Below, piece after piece: positions 26,709 through 35,286 of a stretch of DNA of 64,000 bases. The translations under genes and the position numbers were made by a program. Numbering within the stretch: the stretch's first letter is position 1; each line of letters begins with the position of its first letter. Source of the DNA: Paenibacillus sp. FSL W8-0426 (GTDB taxonomy: Bacteria > Bacillota > Bacilli > Paenibacillales > Paenibacillaceae); contig NZ_CP150203.1 of the NCBI RefSeq assembly GCF_037969725.1, forward strand, positions 2,806,001 to 2,870,000, in the 5' to 3' direction. The notes below the pieces were generated by a model. That model searched no databases. It had not been told where the DNA came from and saw only the letters and a list, made by a program, of their open reading frames with translations.

Positions 26709-27089
26709 ATGTTATCCAAATATGCATACCTGATCTTATTATTTACTGTAATGTCATTAAGCATAATTGGTTGTACATCCGAAACTAGCGCTACCGAACA
26801 AATGGCTCAGAGCGTGATGAAAGAAGACAATAATAGCGATATTTTTATAATGGAGTCGATCCTATATAAAAAGGTTAAGGTCGTTAATGAAGAAGAGTTT
26901 AAGTCCGTCAAAACGACCTCCTATGGAGAAATATCTATGAATTATCAAAAAAATAAAAAGTTTCAGGAAGGTATGGCTTCTGTATTGCCTCCGGGTACCA
27001 AATTGTATCGCTCTGTAGCTCATCCTGAATATGTATATTCAAATGAGAATCAGAGATATACTTTATACAAGTCTGTTCCTGAAGGTTAA
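26709..27089 (+). CDS. Small lipoprotein of unknown function
   Basis: This 126-residue lipoprotein starts at the ATG after GGAGGAGAG, with a hydrophobic signal and lipobox SIIGC (Cys21). The mature part is hydrophilic and Lys/Glu-rich, ending in a compact YVYSNENQRYTLYKSVPEG region. It marks the start of an AT-richer stretch running to about 31.3 kb. It has its own terminator. I do not recognise the family. Confidence 0.75.
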   Translation: MLSKYAYLILLFTVMSLSIIGCTSETSATEQMAQSVMKEDNNSDIFIMESILYKKVKVVNEEEFKSVKTTSYGEISMNYQKNKKFQEGMASVLPPGTKLYRSVAHPEYVYSNENQRYTLYKSVPEG

Positions 27090-27120
27090 TTTTTTATAAA
27101 GAATACGATATATGCGAAGG

Positions 27121-27156
27121 AGACACATTCTACGAATCGAGTGTGTCTTTTTTTTA
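27121..27156 (+). terminator. Terminator after the lipoprotein gene
   Basis: AGACACATTC, loop, GAGTGTGTCT and eight T form a compact hairpin. Confidence 0.85.
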
Positions 27157-27310
27157 TTATAAGACTCATACATTCGCTTGGGTGAAGGATGAAGACCTTG
27201 CCTCGCACTTGCTTGACAATCCGTCGAATAAATGGAGTTAACTGGATAGCATTTTTTGAATTGTGTTAATCTGTCTTATAATGGACTGCATTTAGAGAGA
27301 GGGATGTTAC

Positions 27311-27988
27311 TTGAAAAGAAACATTTTATATATTGAAGATAACGAGAAGATCGGCAGTTGGGTAAAGGAAGAATTGGAACAGCGAGGATTCTCGGTTCAG
27401 TGGCTGCTTTCTGGGGAAGGAGCCGAAAAAGAAGTTCATGAGCATGAAATCGTTATTTTGGATATCATGTTACCCGGTATAGACGGATTTACGGTGGGAA
27501 AACGATTGAAAAAGGCAGCTCCTGATGTCCCTATTTTGCTGTTATCTGCTCGAACATCCATAGATGATAAGGTAGACGGTTTACAATTTGCGGATGACTA
27601 TGTAACGAAGCCCTTCCATATGGATGAATTAGTTGCAAGATTGGAAGTATTAACCCGTCGAAGTGGCGGAATACGTTCCGAACGCATTTCGTTAGGGAAT
27701 CAGATTGAAGTCGATCCGGAAGGTCAAATGATATTTGACAAGCGGACAGGTGAAGAAATTATATTGACGGGGAAACAGCATCAAATCTTAATGTACTTTT
27801 TACGGCACCCCAATCAAGTTTTACCCAAAGAACAAATTTATGAAGCGATTTGGGAAGAAGCTTATATAACGGGTGATAAAACATTAATGGTGCATATCCA
27901 CCGACTGCGTCAAAAGTTGGAACGTCATCCCGATTCCCCGGAGATCATTGAGACGTTGAAGGGTATAGGATATCGGGTGAAATTATGA
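27311..27988 (+). CDS. OmpR-family response regulator
   Basis: The 225-residue protein starts at TTG (GAGAGGG upstream). The receiver domain occupies residues 1-115 with phospho-acceptor Asp51 (VILDIMLPG), the acidic pair ED near residue 9 and Lys in YVTKPFH. The winged-helix DNA-binding domain spans about 125-225 (LTGKQHQILMYFLRHPNQVLPKEQIYEAIWEE… HIHRLRQKLE… ETLKGIGYRVKL). Its stop overlaps the start of the sensor kinase (ATGA). Phased TAAC repeats ahead of the ABC genes are its probable binding site. Confidence 0.95.
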   Translation: MKRNILYIEDNEKIGSWVKEELEQRGFSVQWLLSGEGAEKEVHEHEIVILDIMLPGIDGFTVGKRLKKAAPDVPILLLSARTSIDDKVDGLQFADDYVTKPFHMDELVARLEVLTRRSGGIRSERISLGNQIEVDPEGQMIFDKRTGEEIILTGKQHQILMYFLRHPNQVLPKEQIYEAIWEEAYITGDKTLMVHIHRLRQKLERHPDSPEIIETLKGIGYRVKL

Positions 27989-28995
27989 AGCAAAACAAAT
28001 CATTATTTCGTCGATTTCTAAAAGTGCATTTTCTATTTATCTTTTTCCCTCCGATGATGCTTATTTTCATCAGTGCGTTTTTCGGTGTTTCAAGTACTCA
28101 TGAAAAAAATGTAAATGCATTAAATCTGTTTTACGTTTCGGTGCTATTGTTTGGTTTTATTATGGTCGCATTTGTGATCTTATCTTGGGTGTTCTTTATG
28201 AAACTTCAAAAACGTCTCGCTCGTTTACAGGAAGTCATGTCATCTTCAGCTAAAAATAACTCATTCCCTAAACCCCTATCTGTTCAAGCGGATCGTATGG
28301 ATGAGATAGACCAGTTAGGAAGCTCTTTTAATTGGATGATTCAGCAGCTTGAAGACAGTCGAAAACGAGAATATGAAGAGGAGTTGTTACGACATCGGCT
28401 GATTGCGAATTTATCTCACGATTTACGAACGCCGCTTACCATTTTGCGCGGACACGTCACCAGATTAAATCAAGAATCCATGAGTCTAGAAGGGCAAAAC
28501 TCGTTAATAGAGATCAACCATACGATTACAAGAGTCGGAGATCTAATGGATGATTTACTGACCTATACATTGCTTACATCAGGAAAACATCCTTTTGGCC
28601 CCGTTTCAACAGATATTGGGCGCTTAGTAAGGGCTTCTGTTGCTGCGTGGTATCCTGTATTTGAAGAAAAAGAAATTCAGCTCGATGTTGATTTACCAGC
28701 AGACGAAACTTTTTATTGGGAAACAGATCCTTCGTGGATGACACGGGTTCTGGATAATTTGTTTCAGAATGTTATTCGCCATGCCGCAGAGGGGAAGTAT
28801 GTAAACATTGCTGTTGACGTAGAAAAAGAACGGATCATTATTGCAGACAGAGGTCCGGGTATGGATCATTCTTCCTATGGGCGTGGGGCGGGAATTGGTT
28901 TATCAACTTCAAATTATATGTTGGAAAAAATGAAGCTGAAAGCTGACTTTACATCCAATGAAAATGGCACAAGTGTAGCTATTGGTAGAGCGTAA
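27985..28995 (+). CDS. Sensor histidine kinase, intramembrane-sensing type
   Basis: The protein has 336 residues and two N-terminal transmembrane helices (about 12-36 and 48-73), separated by only about 15 extracytoplasmic residues. A HAMP-like linker, the HisKA domain with His145 (ANLSHDLRTPLT) and an HATPase domain (N box DNLFQNVIRHA, G1 DRGPGMD, G2 GAGIGLSTS) follow. The lack of an extracellular sensor domain is typical of intramembrane-sensing kinases of the BceS/lantibiotic-response type. These take their signal from a membrane partner such as an ABC permease. It overlaps the response regulator by 4 bp and lies 92 bp before an ABC exporter. Confidence 0.92.
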   Translation: MKQNKSLFRRFLKVHFLFIFFPPMMLIFISAFFGVSSTHEKNVNALNLFYVSVLLFGFIMVAFVILSWVFFMKLQKRLARLQEVMSSSAKNNSFPKPLSVQADRMDEIDQLGSSFNWMIQQLEDSRKREYEEELLRHRLIANLSHDLRTPLTILRGHVTRLNQESMSLEGQNSLIEINHTITRVGDLMDDLLTYTLLTSGKHPFGPVSTDIGRLVRASVAAWYPVFEEKEIQLDVDLPADETFYWETDPSWMTRVLDNLFQNVIRHAAEGKYVNIAVDVEKERIIIADRGPGMDHSSYGRGAGIGLSTSNYMLEKMKLKADFTSNENGTSVAIGRA

Positions 28996-29057
28996 CCTAA
29001 AGTTAACCCAGAAGTAAACAGCAGAATAACCGGGATGTAACTTTGCCTCTTTATACT
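28993..29057 (+). promoter_or_regulatory. Five phased TAAC direct repeats and -10 box before the ABC exporter
   Basis: TAAC or TAAAC begins at 28993, 29004, 29015, 29027 and 29038, a period of 11, 11, 12 and 11 bp (one helical turn). A -10 TATACT lies at 29052-29057 with no recognisable -35; the repeats occupy that position. This is the layout of OmpR-family activator sites (compare PhoP TTAACA boxes). Control by the adjacent response regulator is inferred. Confidence 0.65.
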
Positions 29058-29087
29058 TAGAACCATAACAGAAAGGAAGTGTTATGG

Positions 29088-29801
29088 TTGCTTACATTTA
29101 ATAATCTCGTCAAACATCGCGGGACTCATGAAATCTTATCAGGTATCAGTTTTACAGCCAGATCGGGTAGAGTAACCGGTTTTTTAGGCCCAAATGGAGC
29201 AGGAAAAAGCTCTACACTTCGCATCCTGCTTGGATTAGACCGTGCAACCTCGGGGAATGCACTAATTCATGGCAAGCCATTCGCTGAATTACATCATCCT
29301 CTAGCAACAATAGGCGCCGCACTGGATGGATCTGGAGCTCATCGCGGGCGAACAGGACGGGCCCATTTACGTTGGATTGCTCGTGCTGCAGGATTGCCAC
29401 GCTCACGTGTCGAGGAAGTTCTGGAAATCGTGGGTCTTACTAATGCGGCGGGCAAACGAGTTGGGAGTTATTCCCTTGGTATGGCGAAAAGACTTGGAAT
29501 GGCAGCTGCACTGCTCGGAGATCCCGAAATATTGGTTTTGGATGAACCCGTAAACGGGCTCGACCCGGAAGGAATTCGCTGGATTCGGACGTTTTTACGT
29601 GAACGTGCGGAGTCTGGAAACACGGTGTTACTATCCAGTCATCTAATGGGAGAGCTTGCAGAGACGGTTGATGATGTGGTGATTATTAAGCATGGAAAAA
29701 TCGTTGCAGATGGAACATTGAAAGAAGTAATAGGTTTTCATTCGACGCTGGAGGAAGCCTTTTTTGCCCTGACATCTGACAAAGCAGGTGTCGTTGTATG
29801 A
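29088..29801 (+). CDS. ABC exporter ATP-binding protein (lantibiotic/bacitracin-immunity type)
   Basis: The ATPase has 237 residues. It shows Walker A GPNGAGKSS (about 36-44), the signature YSLGMAKRLG in place of LSGGQ, Walker B ILVLDEPVNGLDPEG, and the H-loop LLSSH. The TTG at 29088 fits eight bases behind AAAGGAAG; a GTG nine bases earlier sits too close to the RBS. The degenerate signature is typical of BcrA/NukF/SpaF-like antimicrobial-peptide immunity ATPases. Two permease genes follow with 4-bp overlaps. The complex probably exports or expels a membrane-active peptide antibiotic, or a related lipid-targeting compound. Confidence 0.92.
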   Translation: MLTFNNLVKHRGTHEILSGISFTARSGRVTGFLGPNGAGKSSTLRILLGLDRATSGNALIHGKPFAELHHPLATIGAALDGSGAHRGRTGRAHLRWIARAAGLPRSRVEEVLEIVGLTNAAGKRVGSYSLGMAKRLGMAAALLGDPEILVLDEPVNGLDPEGIRWIRTFLRERAESGNTVLLSSHLMGELAETVDDVVIIKHGKIVADGTLKEVIGFHSTLEEAFFALTSDKAGVVV

Positions 29802-30547
29802 GAGCATTCAACGCGGAACTGTCTAAATTGTTCTCTCTGCCGGGCATTTGGCTTGCCTTTCTTATTGGAGCATTTGCCCCAGCGGTCATTGCTGCCCTGG
29901 ACAGTACAGCACAAAAAGAAGAGATTATTGCCGGAGTCAGCACAAGGCTATCGGAAGTTGGCTTTATTGGATTAGGTCTTGGTGTGCAAGGTGTCATTAT
30001 TCTAGGTGTGCTTGCCGTCAGCAGCGAGTATTTGACAGAGAGCAGCGAATCTGGTGGAGGACAACAGATAACAACAAGTTTAACGGTTGTTTCATCCCGG
30101 CTTTATGTATTGCTGGCAAAAGCGGGGGCTGTGACAGTAATCAGCATACTTTTTAGTATTGTTGCTATTATAACAACGTTGTCGGCCACACATCTTATTC
30201 TTGGTGAATATACCCCTGTATTTGAATGGTCTAAACTGATCGGTGTAGTTTGTTACTGGATACTCACTGCTCTTTTGGCTTTTGGGATTGCTGTTCTAAC
30301 GAAGAATGGCATGATTCCGCTGGCTGTGCTCATCATAAACACATCCGTTGTATCATTCAGTTTCCTGCTTTCTAAGGTTACAAAGTTGGCGTTATACTTA
30401 CCGGATCGGGCTGGCCTTGAAATGTTTATGTTTATGAGCGACAGATTTCTCACCCCGTTTACAGGCGGGTTAGTCATGCTTGCTTGGGTTATCGTTCTTT
30501 TCATTGTTGCAGCTATTGTATTCCTTAGGAGGGACGTTGCAGCATGA
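29798..30547 (+). CDS. ABC exporter permease, first subunit
   Basis: The protein has 249 residues and about six transmembrane helices. The N-terminal MRAFNAELSKLFSLPGIWLAFLIGAF and the following short extracytoplasmic segment are typical of ABC-2/lantibiotic-immunity (NukE/G-like) permeases. It overlaps the ATPase stop by 4 bp (ATGA), showing translational coupling. It would form a heterodimeric channel with the next gene product. Confidence 0.88.
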   Translation: MRAFNAELSKLFSLPGIWLAFLIGAFAPAVIAALDSTAQKEEIIAGVSTRLSEVGFIGLGLGVQGVIILGVLAVSSEYLTESSESGGGQQITTSLTVVSSRLYVLLAKAGAVTVISILFSIVAIITTLSATHLILGEYTPVFEWSKLIGVVCYWILTALLAFGIAVLTKNGMIPLAVLIINTSVVSFSFLLSKVTKLALYLPDRAGLEMFMFMSDRFLTPFTGGLVMLAWVIVLFIVAAIVFLRRDVAA

Positions 30548-31302
30548 GTGTCCCTTCTAGTAAAAAGATACCCTTAATTCTTGGTGCTGAACTGGACAAA
30601 TTACTAACATTACCCATGACATGGCTCACTCTTATGGGCACATTCATTCTTAATTTAGTTTTAGCCGCGGCTTTTACTTCAATTGGTCTACAAGGGGCAG
30701 CAGGGACGCAAAGTTTGCTGAATATAGGTTTTTCTTCTATGGGATATCTTCAAGCAGGATTTGTTATGCTGGGGATCTTAGCTGCTTGTTCCGAGTATGC
30801 TGGTGGCCAGATCCGAACTACCTTAACTACGATGCCTTGGCGGGGGGCTCAATTATTCGCGAAGCATCTGGCATTGGGCATTATAACCATTCCTGCGGCG
30901 TTTATTATGGTTGCATCAGGTGTGCTATATACTTTTATTATGATGAGAGACACGGTAGCAGTGATTGAGATAGACACCATAATAAAAACGGTAATAGGTG
31001 CAACAGGTTATTTAACATTAACTACACTTCTTAGTTCAGCTATGGGAGCTGTATTGAGACGAACCACTCCTGCATTAGTCATTATGCTTGGTTATTATTA
31101 CGTTGTCAGTCCATTGATGAGTGATTATCCATCTAGCCTTAGAAATTATTTTCCCGATACGGCAGGATATTATATGTATATGCCGTCATTCTCTGATGAA
31201 ATAAATGTCCTCACACCCATGCAAGGCGCAGGCATTTCAATGTTATGGACACTGTTCTTTATTACAGTAGCTATTGTGTTTTACTGTAAAAGAGATGCCT
31301 AA
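30544..31302 (+). CDS. ABC exporter permease, second subunit
   Basis: The protein has 252 residues and about six transmembrane segments. Its N-terminus (LILGAELDKLLTLPMTWLTLMGTFIL) and the C-terminal layout (ending FYCKRDA) parallel the preceding permease, suggesting gene duplication. Both have the SEY…GGQ motif in an early loop (here CSEYAGGQIRTTLT; SEYLTESSESGGGQQITTSLT in the other). It overlaps the previous gene by 4 bp. No terminator hairpin follows directly. Confidence 0.88.
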   Translation: MSVPSSKKIPLILGAELDKLLTLPMTWLTLMGTFILNLVLAAAFTSIGLQGAAGTQSLLNIGFSSMGYLQAGFVMLGILAACSEYAGGQIRTTLTTMPWRGAQLFAKHLALGIITIPAAFIMVASGVLYTFIMMRDTVAVIEIDTIIKTVIGATGYLTLTTLLSSAMGAVLRRTTPALVIMLGYYYVVSPLMSDYPSSLRNYFPDTAGYYMYMPSFSDEINVLTPMQGAGISMLWTLFFITVAIVFYCKRDA

Positions 31303-31335
31303 TTTTAAAATTCATCAAATCAAGGTGGTGCACCA

Positions 31336-31383
31336 ATGACAACGGAGGTACTATATAGGTTGAACCGGAAATTTACACGATAA
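31336..31383 (+). pseudogene. 15-codon ORF with strong RBS, possible truncated gene start
   Basis: AAGGTGGTG is correctly spaced before an ATG that opens MTTEVLYRLNRKFTR and then stops, 34 bp after the second permease gene. The strong initiation signal with almost no product suggests the beginning of a gene cut off by deletion. The dispersed repeat begins 17 bp later. Chance cannot be excluded. Confidence 0.3.
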
Positions 31384-31400
31384 CGAAGAGGGCAGAAAGA

Positions 31401-31458
31401 ATCTGGAGAAGCGAAGCGGTCTAAAAGCTTTCTGAAAGAAAGCTGCTTCGGAAGCATA
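31401..31458 (+). repeat. Dispersed 58-bp repeat, copy 2
   Basis: It is 53/58 identical to the reverse complement of 19385-19442, including the hairpin core AAGCTTTCTGAAAGAAAGCT. It lies in the 335-bp gap between the exporter permease and the efflux pump terminator. Outside the core the two copies diverge. Confidence 0.8.
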
Positions 31459-31553
31459 GGAGATTATATGATTGTAAGGGCGGAACAATCGTTCTGGAAA
31501 AAGTACGCTGCTCCGAATTGTAGGTGGGCTAATTCCAATACGGTGCGGTGAAT

Positions 31554-31598
31554 CAAAAAGGCGGCAGCTCTGACGAAACGGTTCGTCGGAGCTGCCGC
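31554..31598 (-). terminator. Terminator of the DHA2 efflux pump gene
   Basis: GCGGCAGCTCTGACGAA, loop ACGG, TTCGTCGGAGCTGCCGC: a 17-bp arm with one mismatch. On the minus strand it is followed by CTTTTTGATT, matching the pump gene ending at 31638. Confidence 0.9.
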
Positions 31599-31637
31599 TG
31601 TTTGTGCTGCAAACGTATAGCTGGCTGCCAATCAAAT

Positions 31638-33143
31638 TTAATTGGAGTTCAGCTGAACTTTTTTGCCTACAGGTTGTTGTCCCGCTCTTGCAGGGGCCTC
31701 TTCTTCCTGTGCAGGCTTCGTGCGTTGGATGAAGAATGACAGCACCAGAGCGACTGCGGATATACCGATAATTACGATGTAGGCGTCGTTGATGCCTTGA
31801 ATCATCGAATTGGTCATCATCTGCTGCTGATTGGCTGCCTGAGCTGCACCTTCTGCCATCATGTCTTTGAAATGGGTGGCAGCACGGTTGGTCATCACGC
31901 TGACGAGCAAGGACGTACCGACGGCGCCGGCCACTTGTCGGATCGTATTCGAGATCGCCGTGCCGTGCGCATTCAATCGTGCAGGCAGTTGGTTCAAGCC
32001 CGCCGTTTGGATTGGCATCAGCAGCAACGCCATACCGATCCGCCGTCCGGTAGACATTAATACAAGGTAGGTATAGCTTGTCGAATCCGTCAAATCGATA
32101 AATCCAAGCGTCGTGACAATGACGATCACCATTCCGATCACGGACAGCCATTTTGCGCCGAAACGGTCAAACAGTCTGCCGGTGACCGGCATCAGGAATC
32201 CCATGACAAGTGCGCCCGGCAGCAGCAGCAAACCGGATTCCAGCGCGGTGTAACCGCGAGCGTTCTGCAGGTACAGCGGCAGAAGCATCATGTCGGCATA
32301 CATGACCATCGTGATGGCAATGCTGATGATCGTTGTCAGCGAGAACATGTTGTACTTGAATGCCCGCAGGTCCAGCAAAGGCGATTCCGATGTGAGCTGA
32401 CGCCAAGTAAACAGCGCGAGGGCTACTACGCCGGCTGCAATGAAACCAAGCACTTCACCGCTCGACCATCCGAGGCTGCCAGCTTGGCTGAATCCGTACA
32501 ACAGGGCGCCGAAACCGATGGTGGAAAATAGAACGCTGAGCGTATCCAGCTTGGTGCGGATGCGTTCGGATACGTTTTTCAAATAAATGAATCCACATAC
32601 GATGACGACGAGCGTCAATGGGATCATGCCGTAAAACATCGTTTCCCATGCGTAGTTTTCAAGAATGTAACCTGCCAGCGTAGGCCCGATGGCCGGGGCG
32701 AAAATAATGGCGAATCCGACCATGCCCATGGCGGCTCCCCGTTTTTCGGGAGGGAAGAGCGTCAAAATGACATGCGTCAGCAGCGGCATGATAATGCCCG
32801 CGCCTGCGGCCTGAATCATGCGTCCTGTCAGCAATGTGCCAAAGTTGGTCGCGATGGCCGATACGATCGTTCCGACCAAAAAGATAAGCATCGACGCCTG
32901 AAAAAGCTGTCTCGTCGAAAAACGCTGCATGAAATAGGCCGTGATCGGAATGAGCACGCCGTTCACCAGCATGTAGCCGGTTGTGAGCCATTGCGCTACG
33001 GCTGCCGTGATGCCGAAGTCGTTCATCAGCTCCGGCGTGGCAACGCTCATCAAGGTTTGATTCAAAGTGGCCAAAAATGCGCCCAAAATCATGATGAACA
33101 GTATGGGTCCTTTTTTTACATTTTGTAGTTCTGTCTGGCTCAA
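31638..33143 (-). CDS. MFS multidrug efflux pump, DHA2 (EmrB/QacA) family, 14 TM
   Basis: The protein has about 501 residues. I place the start at a TTG nine bases behind AAAGGA; another TTG six codons earlier overlaps that RBS. It shows the DHA2 signatures MILGAFLATLNQTLMSVATPELMNDFG (motif D1), QWLTTGYMLVNGVLIPITAYFMQRFSTRQLF (motif A region) and GAGIIMPLLTHVILTLFPPEKRGAAMG (motif C/B region). The C-terminal tail is charged (EEEAPARAGQQPVGKK). It would export lipophilic or cationic drugs using proton motive force. It is divergent from a TetR regulator across about 220 bp containing a perfect palindrome. Confidence 0.92.
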   Translation of the reverse strand: MSQTELQNVKKGPILFIMILGAFLATLNQTLMSVATPELMNDFGITAAVAQWLTTGYMLVNGVLIPITAYFMQRFSTRQLFQASMLIFLVGTIVSAIATNFGTLLTGRMIQAAGAGIIMPLLTHVILTLFPPEKRGAAMGMVGFAIIFAPAIGPTLAGYILENYAWETMFYGMIPLTLVVIVCGFIYLKNVSERIRTKLDTLSVLFSTIGFGALLYGFSQAGSLGWSSGEVLGFIAAGVVALALFTWRQLTSESPLLDLRAFKYNMFSLTTIISIAITMVMYADMMLLPLYLQNARGYTALESGLLLLPGALVMGFLMPVTGRLFDRFGAKWLSVIGMVIVIVTTLGFIDLTDSTSYTYLVLMSTGRRIGMALLLMPIQTAGLNQLPARLNAHGTAISNTIRQVAGAVGTSLLVSVMTNRAATHFKDMMAEGAAQAANQQQMMTNSMIQGINDAYIVIIGISAVALVLSFFIQRTKPAQEEEAPARAGQQPVGKKVQLNSN

Positions 33144-33177
33144 TCCATTCCATCCTTTCAATCTTCGTGACTAAATT

Positions 33178-33191
33178 TACAACGTGTTGTA
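33178..33191. promoter_or_regulatory. Palindrome between efflux pump and TetR genes, probable TetR operator
   Basis: TACAACGTGTTGTA has six-base arms that are exact inverted repeats. It lies downstream of a minus-strand promoter reading TTGTAA-16-TATAAT (about 33211-33238) and before the pump gene. TetR binding is inferred. Confidence 0.5.
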
Positions 33192-33362
33192 TAGTTGACA
33201 TTGTATTTATTGAATTATATACATATTCTTCTGAATTACAATTGACGCATTTGCACAAAGCTGTTGTTTAATTTACATTTAAACGACATACTGTTGCATA
33301 AGTTTAAAATAATCGACTGATTAATTAAAATTGTAATCTTTCAAAATAAAGGAGATTTGCCA

Positions 33363-33974
33363 ATGACACACAAAAAGAAGTCCGCGACCGATCCGCGAAT
33401 CATACGAACGCGGCAATTGATTCGCGAAGCGTTTGTGGAACTGCTGCAGGAGATGGATATCGAGAAGCTGTCCGTGAACCGGATCGCGGAGCGGGCAACC
33501 ATCAATCGGGTCACGTTCTACCTGCATTATCGCGATATAACGGACATGATGGAGAAGATGGCCGACGAAATGATCGAAAACATCGAAGGGATCGTGCTGG
33601 AGCATTCGCTTCAAGAGGGCCAAGGGCCTGAGAAACCAAGTGATCCGTGGCCGGTGCTGGTGAAGTTGCTGGAGCATTTCGCCGAGCAGTCTTCCTTCTA
33701 TAAAGTGGTGCTGGCGACCAAACGCACCCCTGTTTTTACGGATCGTTTGTTGAAGCTGTTAAGCACGCTGGTCCGATCCAAAATCGAAAGCATGGGCGGT
33801 GAGCGCAAACTTGCGAAAGCAGGCATTCATGAAGAGGTTGCGGTCTGGTATGGATCGGCTGCTTTGATCGGAACGATAGTAGCGTGGTTAAAAAACGACA
33901 TGCCTTACTCGCCGCACTTTTTGGCCAAGCAGTTTTCGCTGATTCGCTCCCATCCCTTTCAAGAGTTGATTTAG
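33363..33974 (+). CDS. TetR-family transcriptional regulator
   Basis: This 203-residue protein starts at the ATG after AAGGAGA (a TTG two codons earlier is possible). The N-terminal helix-turn-helix is IRTRQLIREAFVELLQEMDIEKLSVNRIAERATINRVTFYLHYRDITDMM (about 15-65). The C-terminal helical domain resembles TetR_C_7 of the YsiA/DhaS group. It is divergent from the DHA2 pump and probably represses it. Confidence 0.92.
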   Translation: MTHKKKSATDPRIIRTRQLIREAFVELLQEMDIEKLSVNRIAERATINRVTFYLHYRDITDMMEKMADEMIENIEGIVLEHSLQEGQGPEKPSDPWPVLVKLLEHFAEQSSFYKVVLATKRTPVFTDRLLKLLSTLVRSKIESMGGERKLAKAGIHEEVAVWYGSAALIGTIVAWLKNDMPYSPHFLAKQFSLIRSHPFQELI

Positions 33975-34067
33975 ATGTGAGAAACCAGTGAGGTCACGGC
34001 ACGATGCAAGCCATTTGATGTATGATGTATAATGGACAGATATGCAAATCAGGAAGGGAATGCAGTC

Positions 34068-35192
34068 ATGAAGAAAGTCATCGTCATCGGAGCAGGAATT
34101 TTGGGAGCATCGACCGCATATCAGTTGGTCAAAATGGGAGCGGACGTGCTCATCGTGGACCGCAGGGAGAAGGGACAGGCCACAGATGCTGCCGCAGGCA
34201 TCATCTGCCCATGGGTTTCCCAGCGGCGAAATCAAAAATGGTATCGGTTAGCCAAAGCGGGGGCAGGTTTTTATCCGGGATTGATCGAGGAATTGCAGGC
34301 AGAGGGAGAAACGGACACAGGCTACGCCAGGGTAGGCGCACTCAGCATTCATCACGACAGGGATAAGCTCGTCAAAATGGAAGAACGGGCAGCAGCGCGC
34401 AAACAAGATGCGCCGGAAATCGGAGACATTGCCATGCTTGATGAAGCCGAAACGCTGGCACGGTTCCCGCTGCTGTCGGAAGGGTATCGGTCCGTGTTCA
34501 TCGGTGGGGCGGCTCGCGTGGATGGACGCGCCCTGCGCGATGCATTGCTTCGGTCCGCGCAGCGCGGAGGTGCCACGATGATCGAAGGAGACGCGGTCAT
34601 TCAGCATGAATCCAATCGCGTTTCGGGCGTAAGGGTCGGCGAAGATTTTTATGCGGCAGACGAAGTCATTGTTTGCGCCGGTGCATGGGCGAAAGCCTTA
34701 ATGCAGCCGCTGGGCATTACGTTTAAGGTTCATTATCAGAAAGCACAGATCATGCACTTCATACTGACGGACGACAACCAGGATACCGGAAATTGGCCTG
34801 TCGTCATGCCGCCATCGGATCAATATTTGCTTGCATTTGACCAACGTAAAATCGTCATCGGGGCTACGCACGAAAATGATGTTGAAGGATATGATACCCG
34901 GGTCACGGCTGCAGGCATGCAGGAAGTGCTGAATAAAGGACTGGACATCGCAAGCGGTTTGGCTGATGCAGCCTTACAGGAAGTCCGGGTCGGTTTCCGT
35001 CCGTTTACGCCGGGATTTCTGCCTGTCATGGGGCCGATCCCGGGATGGGAAGGACTCGTCGTAGGGAACGGGCTTGGCGCTTCGGGCTTAACGATGGGGC
35101 CGTTTATTGGCAGTCAGCTCGCGAAATGGGTGCTGGGGGCGAAAACGGACATCGACTGGAGCGACTACGATCCGGCCCAAGCGATGGACTGA
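34068..35192 (+). CDS. FAD-dependent oxidoreductase (DAO family, glycine oxidase / D-amino acid dehydrogenase-like)
   Basis: The protein has 374 residues from the ATG after AGGAAGGG. The N-terminal dinucleotide-binding motif VIVIGAGILGASTAYQLVKMGADVLIVDR spans residues 4-32. There are a VDGRALRDALLRSA segment, a VIVCAGAWA motif, and the C-terminal FAD-contact motif VGFRPFTPGFLPVMGPIPGWEGLVVGNGLGASGLTMGP. Members oxidise amino acids or N-methyl amines. The substrate cannot be deduced, and there is no operon partner. Confidence 0.88.
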   Translation: MKKVIVIGAGILGASTAYQLVKMGADVLIVDRREKGQATDAAAGIICPWVSQRRNQKWYRLAKAGAGFYPGLIEELQAEGETDTGYARVGALSIHHDRDKLVKMEERAAARKQDAPEIGDIAMLDEAETLARFPLLSEGYRSVFIGGAARVDGRALRDALLRSAQRGGATMIEGDAVIQHESNRVSGVRVGEDFYAADEVIVCAGAWAKALMQPLGITFKVHYQKAQIMHFILTDDNQDTGNWPVVMPPSDQYLLAFDQRKIVIGATHENDVEGYDTRVTAAGMQEVLNKGLDIASGLADAALQEVRVGFRPFTPGFLPVMGPIPGWEGLVVGNGLGASGLTMGPFIGSQLAKWVLGAKTDIDWSDYDPAQAMD

Positions 35193-35286
35193 ATGCATCG
35201 TACTTTGTAAGAAAGCTGGGGATGAGGCTTGGAACTCAGCTTAACGCAAAAGGGCTATTTTAGCTTGGCACTTGGGGGAGAGGAGA

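Noticed and set aside
31351..32151. 266-codon minus-strand ORF overlapping the efflux pump end
   Set aside because: Different frame of the pump gene continuing through its terminator; Arg/Cys-rich shadow.
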